Assembly (NCBI GenBank): GCA_032251455.1
Contig: JAVVEG010000015.1
Span: forward strand, 1-64,000
Direction: 5' to 3'
Length of the DNA: 64,000 nt
Source of the DNA: JAVVEG01 sp032251455
Lineage (GTDB): Bacteria > Pseudomonadota > Gammaproteobacteria > Pseudomonadales > Pseudohongiellaceae
In this document: positions 9,091 to 15,709 of the stretch, in pieces
Numbering within the stretch: the stretch's first letter is position 1
How the letters are laid out: each line of letters opens with the position of its first letter
Translations under genes and position numbers: made by a program
The notes under the pieces: model-generated
The model's database searches: none
What the model was told of the DNA's origin: nothing
What the model saw: the letters and a program-made list of their open reading frames with translations, nothing else

Positions 9091-10056
9091 TTACTCGGAG
9101 ACGTGAACCGTGACGTACTGGTCGTGGTAGAGACCACCATCATCTGCACGAGCCCATAATACATAGGTTCCGGGCTTGTCGAAGGTTACGGTGGTCTGGT
9201 ACATACCGTCTTCGGGGATTGGCGGAGGAACCCAGAGCGCACCCCAGGGAGAGTTTGCCGAAGCCCGGGTATCTTCCCAGGGCTTCACCTGAGGCGGATC
9301 AAAGCTGACCTCACCCTCGCCACGATAGACATTCCAGGACAGGAACAGACCATTGGTCTTGCCCACGGTAATCCGGCTTGGTGGACGCAACATGCGGGCT
9401 TTCAGGCTGCTGGCTCCAGCCAGGAAGAAGTTGCCTTCATTGCGCGGTATCGGCAGACCATCGTCATCGACTTTTGCCTGTAATACCAGAGGTTCACCCA
9501 CGCGTACATTGCGGACATACTCACCGGAGACCCGTTCTCCCTGCACTGTGACCACGGGTGGCGTATTGGCCCGGGATTCCGGGGTGCTGGTCCCAGCCCC
9601 CAGGGAGCCTGTTTCAGAGGCGATCACCACATTGTCGACAACATAGTCCTTGGCAAGAGTAGCGTATGCCTTGCGGGTCACGCCATTGGCAGTGACCTCC
9701 CAGACCAGTTCCTTGTCACCCCAATCCGCCGGCACCCTCACCTTGAAAGTGAAGCGATTGCGACGGGGCAGGAAATGAGTCGGCTGGCCACGGTCGGCAT
9801 CCCCGGGCGAGAAAAAATTATTCTCGCCCACCGGTATATCGAGTTCCTCTCCCCAGTTCTCATTGTGGTAACCAAACAGGAAGCTGAAACTGCCATCTTC
9901 GTTTCGTTCCCAGCCTTCATAGGCAGGTTCAATGTGCTGGCCTTTGGTATAGGACTGCGCCAGAGTCTGTTGCATTCCCAGCAACAGCACCCCGACAGCC
10001 AGCAATCTGGTTACAAATGCAGCCATACCCAGCTGCTTCAGCGTGTTCATTGACAT
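9091..10056 (-). CDS. Secreted protein of unknown function, partner of cytochrome c/PHM-like protein
   Basis: About 321 residues. I do not recognise a named family. A signal peptide is clear (hydrophobic LLAVGVLLLGM, cleavage near TLAQS). The mature protein is beta-rich with two immunoglobulin-like segments: FTFKVRVPADWGDKELVWEV around the middle and PGTYVLWARADDGGLYHDQYVTVHV at the end, each resembling an Ig/PKD-type strand pattern. ATG 10056 is preferred because it overlaps the TGA of the upstream gene by one base (TGATG) and has GGCGGAGGC about seven bases upstream; a TTG at 10059 is also in frame. Tight coupling to the cytochrome c/copper-like gene suggests both act together in the periplasm. 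Confidence 0.8.
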   Translation of the reverse strand: MSMNTLKQLGMAAFVTRLLAVGVLLLGMQQTLAQSYTKGQHIEPAYEGWERNEDGSFSFLFGYHNENWGEELDIPVGENNFFSPGDADRGQPTHFLPRRNRFTFKVRVPADWGDKELVWEVTANGVTRKAYATLAKDYVVDNVVIASETGSLGAGTSTPESRANTPPVVTVQGERVSGEYVRNVRVGEPLVLQAKVDDDGLPIPRNEGNFFLAGASSLKARMLRPPSRITVGKTNGLFLSWNVYRGEGEVSFDPPQVKPWEDTRASANSPWGALWVPPPIPEDGMYQTTVTFDKPGTYVLWARADDGGLYHDQYVTVHVSE

Positions 10057-11537
10057 CAATTTGCCTCCGCCTGGCTTACCGCAACTCCAGTGGTTGACTC
10101 GTCCGATTCAGGTATCGGTGCCACCAATGGGGCCAAACACAGGGGGCAACCAATGACATGATCATTCGGGCCCAGGCTCAACAGCTGCCGACGCTGCTCC
10201 ATTTCCTCAAGGAACTGCTCCTCGGTCAGGGCAACCCGCATCCCCAGATCAATGAACATATTGGTCACCGAGCGGTTACCCGAACCTTGCCAGTTGCGTG
10301 TATCAGGCACATTCGGGTTGGTCTTGGTATTGTTCATGTAGCCAACAATGTGTAACACGGCGCCCTTGGGCAGGATGGGTTGAGCGTGGTCGGCAAAGGT
10401 GTAACCACGTACCCAGTTGTGGTCATAACCGACACAGGACAGGGTTTCCACGGTGTATCCCCAGATCGCTTCCAGGCACATGCGCTCGCCCGGGGCATGA
10501 AGATGCGGCTCGAAGGTAACAATCTTGGTGTGTTGCTCGAGCACTGCATAGGCATGCAATTCCTGCTTGTCCTTATTGCCGGCAATGCTGATATCCACGC
10601 CGTTGCCCAGTCCGATCCGGGCTGGTGGATATTTTGGTTCATAACCCTTGGGATGAAAACGGAAACCGATTTCCAGATGGCCAGTCGTGTCCACACCCGT
10701 CGAGTGCAGGTGAACCGAGTTGGAAACTATATATGAATTCGCTCGCAGCAGGCGACCACTGTCCGGGTCGAAGATATCCGGATTACGCGCAATCTCATGG
10801 ACCGGCCAGGGTACCTGAAGCCCATCGCTGTTGCCTTCCTCATCGAATACTTGTGTACTCCAGATCATGTGATGCACGATATTGCGGCCGCCCACAGTGC
10901 CGGCAGCTCCGCTGGTATCGACATCATTGACTTCACGGATCTCGACGGATTTGACGTAACGATCCTCGCTAAGCCCTGTAGGGATGGAAGGAATGTCTCC
11001 CCACCAATCTGGCGCACCGCCTTCGACGGTAATATCCTGGCTGCGCACAATCAGATCGGGCTCGCCAGCGCTCCAACCGGTGGTATCATCGAACACCAGT
11101 GGCTCGGGCGCATCGGCGGGATCACCCTTGGGTACGCCATTGCGGGCCCAGGTGGAGATGGCAGCCAGCTCGGCATCCGTCAGTGAAGGGTCATTCTTGT
11201 AATCCTGGATACCGATGTCCTTTTCCGCATACCACGGCGGCATGGCCCCGGCCCGATCGCGCAAGCCAGTCTTGTATTCGATCAGCCCGGCATAGGGTGC
11301 GGTTTCTTCATAGGTAACCAGCGACATCGGCGCAACGCCATCAGGATTATGACAGTTCTGGCAGCTGCGCTGCAGAATAGGCTCGATATCCTTATGAAAG
11401 GTAATCTGTTCGCCGGCAGCATTCTGGGCGCTGCTCAGGCCCGGCAGCAGCATGGCGGCAAAAACACCGGCAGAAGCGAACGCCTTGAAGCGTGAACGGT
11501 TGCCGGCTGGGGTGGTATTGGTCTTGAGTATCCTCAC
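10056..11537 (-). CDS. Periplasmic cytochrome c with a PHM-like copper monooxygenase-type domain
   Basis: 493 residues with a signal peptide (cleavage near SSAQN). The N-terminal domain has one heme c site, CQNCH at 59-63, with M71 or M99 as possible distal ligand. The remainder resembles copper type II ascorbate-dependent monooxygenases (peptidylglycine alpha-hydroxylating family): VHHM at 221-224, VHLHST with H276/H278, EPHLHAPG with H345/H347, and candidate Met ligands M427/M433. These mirror the HH and HxH copper motifs of that family. A GCPLC pair (C464/C467) lies near the C-terminus. Start GTG 11537 has an AAGGAGGT site seven bases upstream. The domain call rests on motif spacing only. 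It likely performs or donates electrons to an oxidation in the periplasm; substrate unknown. Confidence 0.78.
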   Translation of the reverse strand: MRILKTNTTPAGNRSRFKAFASAGVFAAMLLPGLSSAQNAAGEQITFHKDIEPILQRSCQNCHNPDGVAPMSLVTYEETAPYAGLIEYKTGLRDRAGAMPPWYAEKDIGIQDYKNDPSLTDAELAAISTWARNGVPKGDPADAPEPLVFDDTTGWSAGEPDLIVRSQDITVEGGAPDWWGDIPSIPTGLSEDRYVKSVEIREVNDVDTSGAAGTVGGRNIVHHMIWSTQVFDEEGNSDGLQVPWPVHEIARNPDIFDPDSGRLLRANSYIVSNSVHLHSTGVDTTGHLEIGFRFHPKGYEPKYPPARIGLGNGVDISIAGNKDKQELHAYAVLEQHTKIVTFEPHLHAPGERMCLEAIWGYTVETLSCVGYDHNWVRGYTFADHAQPILPKGAVLHIVGYMNNTKTNPNVPDTRNWQGSGNRSVTNMFIDLGMRVALTEEQFLEEMEQRRQLLSLGPNDHVIGCPLCLAPLVAPIPESDESTTGVAVSQAEAN

Positions 11538-11856
11538 AGGACACCTCCTTGGTATTGTTTAATCACAGCGTATTGGAGCACTTTACTACCGCAAGGTCTC
11601 CCGAAAGTTAAAAATATCACTGACGAATTGTGAAAATCATTGAGTCCGGGATTTGTCAGTCATACCGAATTTGTTGATTTCATGCCCAAACTGACGATTT
11701 CCATCCTTTTGTGAACAAAATCGATCAAATCAGGGTCACCCTCTTCCAGACTGTTGAAAAACAACACAGAACCCGGCCGACAGGTCTTTACAACAGGGGC
11801 TTGCTCCGTGTTAACTATCCCTGTCAGCATACTCTATAGATAGCAGGTTTTTCACC
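11538..11856. other. Divergent intergenic region
   Basis: 319 bases between the cytochrome c-like operon (minus) and the copC-like operon (plus). It is AT-richer than its surroundings and must hold promoters for both directions. Candidate plus-strand elements lie near TTTACA and TAACTA at about 11788-11818, but spacing is poor, so no promoter is called. No coding capacity or hairpin of note seen. Confidence 0.5.
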
Positions 11857-12369
11857 ATGAAACAGCAAGCATTCCGATTTCCCTTGAGCAAAACCAGCAC
11901 ATTGGTACTGGTTTTGCTGCTCTGCCTGCCGGATTTTGTCTTCGCCCAGCATACCCTGCACATGCGCCGCAATACCATCGATCTGCCCAATGAATCCCTG
12001 CCTGCTGACGATCAGGTGCTGCGCACTTCACCGGATAATCTGATTCTGCGCTTTGGCGATTATGTGCGACTGGTGAAACTGACCCTGAAGGCCACCGATG
12101 AAAATTTCAGTGAAAAACCCATAGATCTTGGTTTCCAGTACAACCCCAACCCCAACCGGGTATTCATAACTGCCGTGCCCGAGCTACCCAAGGCGCAATA
12201 TTACACTGCCGACTGGGCGGTGCTGGACACCAACAATACCATCGTCTATGGCACTATCTGTTTTGCCGTCGGCCCTGATGCAGTCACCCCTTCGCTTATC
12301 ATTCCCCCGGAGGAAGCGCATTTCATGGCGCCCGATTACCGCCTGCTTGAATTCAATCTTGGGCAATGA
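11857..12369 (+). CDS. CopC/YobA-like periplasmic protein, copper site apparently degenerate
   Basis: 170 residues with a signal peptide ending near FVFAQH, giving a mature N-terminus QHTLHMRR. The pattern that follows is that of CopC domains: a variable SLPADDQVLRTSPDNLILRFGD segment (the family usually has a PADGAVL...P..V.L.F form), then YTADWAVLDTNNTIVYGTICFAV, matching the family's Y.V.W.V.S.DGH..G...F.V end. CopC proteins bind copper through an N-terminal His and an Asp-x-His; the second motif reads DTNNT here, so the Cu(II) site looks incomplete. It is followed after three bases by the DUF432-like gene and then MscS, implying an operon. Confidence 0.6.
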   Translation: MKQQAFRFPLSKTSTLVLVLLLCLPDFVFAQHTLHMRRNTIDLPNESLPADDQVLRTSPDNLILRFGDYVRLVKLTLKATDENFSEKPIDLGFQYNPNPNRVFITAVPELPKAQYYTADWAVLDTNNTIVYGTICFAVGPDAVTPSLIIPPEEAHFMAPDYRLLEFNLGQ

Positions 12370-12372
12370 ATC

Positions 12373-13164
12373 ATGTCTTTAGCGGCCAGCACCTCATTTC
12401 AGGCCGATTTTGACGCTATCCTGCCCGAAGCATCGCTCCCGTTGGCCGTCAACCAGACGCTGAGGCTCAGTTTCGGTCACCTGTTGCTGGAAGTGCAACA
12501 CCTGGCTTTTGAGTGGATTGTGCGCTATGCCTGGTCAGTAGACAATACTGGCTGGCCCGCACATGAGAAGGAACTGACTGTCCGCCGCTATGTCTTCAAG
12601 GAAACAGTCAGTACCTTCAGCATTATCCCCCTGCTGGCTGACCGTGCCGTTGTGTCACGCCCTCTTTCCCCCATCATTCTGATGCCCGGCAGCAAGGCCA
12701 CAATCCATATCAGCACCCCCTTGTGGCTATCCCTGCAGATTGGTGGCAGTCGTGTGCTGGAATTACCCACCGTACAGCTTTCGGACACCTGGTTTGGCAA
12801 CAAAACCGGCATCGGCGAACTGTGTTATTCCGATACGACCCGGGCCCGCCTGGATGCCCGGGACCAGGAAAATCTCTATTACAAGGCTGTCACAGCAATC
12901 CTGTTCAAAAACAACAACGAAAAACAGATGCCACTGGACCGGATCAATGTGCCGGTGCCACTATTGGCATTGTTCCGGCAAGTTGAAGCCAAGCCGCGTT
13001 TCCTGACCACAGCGATAACAGCAACCCTGCAAAGCGGGGACGATTCGATCCGCATTCAGCTGGGCTCAGGGCAGGAACATGAGGCTGGCGAGCTGGTCAG
13101 CCCTGCCCGCAAACCTCAAAAGAAACAGCTCCTCAATCGTGCCATGGAGCTGTTCATGGGTTGA
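12373..13164 (+). CDS. DUF432-like protein next to MscS
   Basis: 263 residues, no signal peptide and no membrane segment. Function unknown. The central block SIIPLLADRAVVSRPLSPIILMPG followed by LELPTVQLSDTWFGNKTGIGELCYSDTT resembles DUF432, a family often found beside mechanosensitive channels; I make this link from memory of motif and neighbourhood, not from a search. The C-terminus is basic (KPQKKQLLNRAMELFMG). It lies three bases after the CopC-like gene and 61 bases before mscS, so the three are probably cotranscribed. A soluble partner or modulator of the channel would be one reading. Confidence 0.55.
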   Translation: MSLAASTSFQADFDAILPEASLPLAVNQTLRLSFGHLLLEVQHLAFEWIVRYAWSVDNTGWPAHEKELTVRRYVFKETVSTFSIIPLLADRAVVSRPLSPIILMPGSKATIHISTPLWLSLQIGGSRVLELPTVQLSDTWFGNKTGIGELCYSDTTRARLDARDQENLYYKAVTAILFKNNNEKQMPLDRINVPVPLLALFRQVEAKPRFLTTAITATLQSGDDSIRIQLGSGQEHEAGELVSPARKPQKKQLLNRAMELFMG

Positions 13165-13188
13165 GCTGCTCCCGACCCCGGGCAATCA

Positions 13189-13213
13189 TCCCTGAAACCA
13201 CCCCTGAAACCAT
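13189..13213 (+). repeat. 12-bp direct duplication
   Basis: CCCTGAAACCA occurs twice in succession, separated by one base, in the spacer before mscS. It is one of several short tandem duplications in this window. Confidence 0.75.
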
Positions 13214-13225
13214 CAAGAGGTTCTT

Positions 13226-14083
13226 ATGGAATTCGAACAATTACTGAGCCCGGGAGTCAGCCTGGGTGGCAACATCCTGCGTGCCGTCATTCTGTTGCTG
13301 GCAGGCTGGGTAACTGCCCGCCTACTGTCCAGCCTCAGCAAAAGACTAAGCGATACGCTGATCTCTTCTCATCACAAAATTCTGCTGGCCAAGGCAGTGT
13401 TCTGGGGCGTACTCATTCTGTTCCTGATCAGTTCATTGCACCAGCTTGGCTTCAAACTGGGGGTGTTGCTGGGAACTGCCGGCATTGTATCCGTTGCGCT
13501 GGGTTTTGCTGCCCAGACCTCGGCATCAAATCTGATTTCGGGATTGTTTGTGCTCAGTGAGGAAAGCTTCAAAATAGGGGACACGATCTCGGTTGCCGGA
13601 ACTACCGGTGAAGTACTGTCCATCGACCTGCTTTCGGTCAAGCTGCGCACCTATGACAATATCTTTATCCGCATCCCCAATGAAACCATCATCAAATCCG
13701 AAGTCCGCAATATAAGCCGCTTCCCCATCCGGCGTTACGATCTCGTCGTGGGTATAGCCTACCGCTCGGATATCAACCTGGCCCGGGAAGTGTTGCTGCA
13801 GGTGGCCAGCCGTAACCCTTTATGTCTGGACAACCCTGAACCTCTGGTCATCATGCAGGGATTCAACACTTCCAGCATAGATATACAGTTTGCCATCTGG
13901 GCCGCCCAGGAAAACTTCCTGGCCCTGCGCAACAGCATGTTCGAAGAAGTGAAAACAGCCTTTGATGCGGCCGGTATTGAAATTCCCTATCCACACATGA
14001 CCTTTTATACCGGAGCAGACTGCGCCCCTCTGCCGCTGCAGATTGTTTCAGGAAATTCAGGTGACTCAGTGCAGGACAGCTGA
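13226..14083 (+). CDS. Small mechanosensitive channel, MscS family
   Basis: 285 residues, the size of E. coli MscS. Three membrane segments: about residues 10-30, 55-75 and the pore-lining TM3 (GTAGIVSVALGFAAQTSASNLISGLFVL, glycine/alanine-rich as expected). Next comes the conserved beta domain FKIGDTISVAGTTGEVLSIDLLSVKLRTYDN and IRIPNETIIKSEVRNISRFPIRRYDL, and an alpha-beta cytoplasmic C-terminal domain ending in PYPHMTFYTG. It releases solutes on hypo-osmotic shock. Ribosome site AAGAGG precedes ATG 13226. Its last 18 bases overlap the 3' end of the convergent gene at 14066. Confidence 0.93.
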   Translation: MEFEQLLSPGVSLGGNILRAVILLLAGWVTARLLSSLSKRLSDTLISSHHKILLAKAVFWGVLILFLISSLHQLGFKLGVLLGTAGIVSVALGFAAQTSASNLISGLFVLSEESFKIGDTISVAGTTGEVLSIDLLSVKLRTYDNIFIRIPNETIIKSEVRNISRFPIRRYDLVVGIAYRSDINLAREVLLQVASRNPLCLDNPEPLVIMQGFNTSSIDIQFAIWAAQENFLALRNSMFEEVKTAFDAAGIEIPYPHMTFYTGADCAPLPLQIVSGNSGDSVQDS

Positions 14084-14707
14084 ATGTGGCCGGGTGGCGC
14101 TGGCGGCAAAATCCGGATGCAACAGATCAGCCTGTTTGACCATCAACAGATCGTGCCGACCCAGTTGCTCAAATTCACCGACAGAGATCACGTCGATTTC
14201 ATCCAGCAGAACACAAACCACATCATCCCCGTCCAGATCAACAACGACACACCGCTTGAACCCGTCAACCGTATCCAGGGAGGCAAAGCTGCCAATATCA
14301 CAAAAATGTGCCGGATACTTTTCCAGGGAATCGCGTAACACACCATAGGAGGTAAAGGCCATGCCAAAACCGGCAGCTGCCACGACATGGATTATTTCTA
14401 TGATGGCTGGGTCGGTCAGATCAATGCGGACGGTATCGGTAACAGCGTGATGCTGCCCCTGCTGCTCATGCGTCACCAGTTTCAGAAACAGGCTGATATC
14501 ATCCTGATTCCACTCCAGCATTTCAGCATGCTCGGAGCGGGAGCTGTCCGAGGGAAAACTGACCACACTGGTCTCTATGGTCAAATCCTTGCACTCATCT
14601 TCTGATTCGGACTCGAATGGCACTACCATGGCAACCGCACAAAGTCCTTCGCTGGACTCTGCGCTCAGCCGCCACAGGAAAGGAATATCGCCGGAAAGTT
14701 CAACCAT
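14066..14707 (-). CDS. Acidic protein of unknown function
   Basis: About 213 residues from ATG 14707 (MVELSGDIPFLW), chosen because AGAGAG sits just upstream and the longer in-frame extension is low-complexity and cysteine-rich. Family not recognised. No signal peptide or membrane helix. Acidic clusters are marked (ESESEDECKDL; DLDGDDVVCVLLDEIDVISVGEFEQL). The segment PAIIEIIHVVAAAGFGMAFTSYGVLRDSL looks like a helix-rich middle. It overlaps mscS tail-to-tail by 18 nt. Its upstream region is the AT-rich spacer with DnaA boxes. Confidence 0.65.
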   Translation of the reverse strand: MVELSGDIPFLWRLSAESSEGLCAVAMVVPFESESEDECKDLTIETSVVSFPSDSSRSEHAEMLEWNQDDISLFLKLVTHEQQGQHHAVTDTVRIDLTDPAIIEIIHVVAAAGFGMAFTSYGVLRDSLEKYPAHFCDIGSFASLDTVDGFKRCVVVDLDGDDVVCVLLDEIDVISVGEFEQLGRHDLLMVKQADLLHPDFAASATRPHSAVLH

Positions 14708-14868
14708 GACTTCTCTCTGAATGGCAGTTTGAAAGACAGGTTTACAATAGCATTGTTGCTGCTGAAAAACAAAAATAATCCCGGTTTTTCCTCCCGGAGT
14801 ACACACGCATGACACCGTTGGTAACATTTTTAACAGCTCTGTTTGCATGCACAAATCTGGGGCAAATC

Positions 14869-14891
14869 TTTTCCACAGAATCTGTGGATAA
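14869..14891. promoter_or_regulatory. Paired DnaA boxes in an inverted repeat
   Basis: TCCACAGA and TCTGTGGA form perfect 8-bp arms around one base (14872-14888). The right arm is part of TGTGGATAA, the exact complement of the consensus DnaA box TTATCCACA; the left box TTTTCCACA differs at one position. A second perfect box of the TTATGCACA form lies at 15073-15081 on the minus strand. DnaA binding is inferred. Confidence 0.5.
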
Positions 14892-15153
14892 GTCAGTTGA
14901 TAACTTGAAAAAAAACGGCAGAAACACTGAAAATATGGTGACTTGAGTTAATTTGGATATTTTTTATACAAAATAAAAAATTGATATATATCAGAATGTT
15001 AGATCATTTCCATAGTAATTCAGAAGGAATGACGCTATTTTTACGCAGGAAAGATGACATTTCAGTCATTTTTGTGCATAAAACCGTGAAACAAATCATC
15101 CTTTCTCTTAAGTCAATGTAATTCATTACTGTTTTTATTGAACTTTTCTGTAC

Positions 15154-15159
15154 TATAAT
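15154..15159 (+). promoter_or_regulatory. -10 element TATAAT upstream of a membrane-anchored protein gene
   Basis: Consensus TATAAT with only a weak T-rich -35 region 16-17 bases upstream. Transcription would begin about 15166, which leaves almost no leader for the start at 15173 and so supports ATG 15215 as the real start. Confidence 0.4.
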
Positions 15160-15214
15160 CCGCCCAGGGCGCATGTTTGCAATTCCGCACCATGATCACA
15201 TTGGCACTCTCCAG

Positions 15215-15670
15215 ATGAAAACCCTTCCTGTTCTTGCTGCCCTGTCACTACTCCTCCTGCTTTCTGTCGGAGGCTGGTATCTGTATGCCCAGGTATTGCG
15301 CGAGGAGGCCATGCAACAAAGCAGCCGTGAACTCATAGTGGATATCAGCCAGGCACTTACCACTGCCAACAACCCGCAGCTGATTCTGGACAGAGCCCAC
15401 GCAAGCTGGTCGGAGTCCGGACGTGCCGACTTCCTTGCCGCCTACCAACGCGAGCAACCCGCACTGGGGCAATTGACCGCTGTGCGTGACATCAATGAGG
15501 ACATCAAGCTGACGTCCGTGTGGCGATTGCGCAACCAGAGCACAGCATGGTTTGCCCTGTTGGCAGATTTCGAGAGCGGGCCGGGAGGTATCAGCGCAAA
15601 GCTGATCTGGGATAATGGTCGCTGGCAGTTTCAGGAGTATTTTCTGTACCGGTTTTTCGAGCCCAGTTGA
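15215..15670 (+). CDS. Small membrane-anchored protein, unknown function
   Basis: About 151 residues from ATG 15215 (MKTLPVLAALSLLLLLSVGGW), giving a typical signal-anchor; an upstream ATG at 15173 would put a hydrophilic, His-containing extension before the helix and sits too close to the predicted transcription start. The soluble part reads like a small alpha/beta domain (SWSESGRADFLAAYQREQPALGQL ... FALLADFESGPGGISAKLIWDNGRWQFQEYFLY), similar in style to uncharacterised periplasmic proteins with an NTF2-like or DUF4019-like fold, but I cannot name the family. Convergent with the GspE-like gene. Confidence 0.65.
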   Translation: MKTLPVLAALSLLLLLSVGGWYLYAQVLREEAMQQSSRELIVDISQALTTANNPQLILDRAHASWSESGRADFLAAYQREQPALGQLTAVRDINEDIKLTSVWRLRNQSTAWFALLADFESGPGGISAKLIWDNGRWQFQEYFLYRFFEPS

Positions 15671-15689
15671 GCCAGTTAGGAGCCATAGA

Positions 15690-15709
15690 CTTATTCAGAG
15701 GCGCCCTTA
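15690..15709 (-). repeat. Dispersed stop-codon repeat, copy 2 (minus strand)
   Basis: Read on the minus strand, the TAA stop of the GspE-like gene (15709-15707) begins TAAGGGCGCCTCTGAATAAG. It matches the plus-strand copies and is again in the sense direction of the gene that ends there. Confidence 0.75.

Larger units (their letters stand above)
14708..15214. other. Large AT-rich intergenic region with DnaA-type boxes
   Basis: About 500 bases without a gene between a minus-strand gene and a plus-strand gene. It contains two perfect DnaA boxes (TGTGGATAA at 14883-14891 and TGTGCATAA at 15073-15081), one near-match TTTTCCACA at 14869-14877, a perfect 8-bp inverted repeat around them, a very AT-rich stretch about 14940-15000, and a -10 element at 15154. 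See the separate entries and finding. Confidence 0.6.

Noticed and set aside
14855..15160. Chromosomal oriC
   Set aside because: DnaA boxes are present but few, and the usual neighbours are missing; kept only as a finding, not a call.
15173..15214. Upstream start for the membrane-anchored protein
   Set aside because: It would begin about seven bases after the predicted transcription start and add a hydrophilic segment before the anchor helix.
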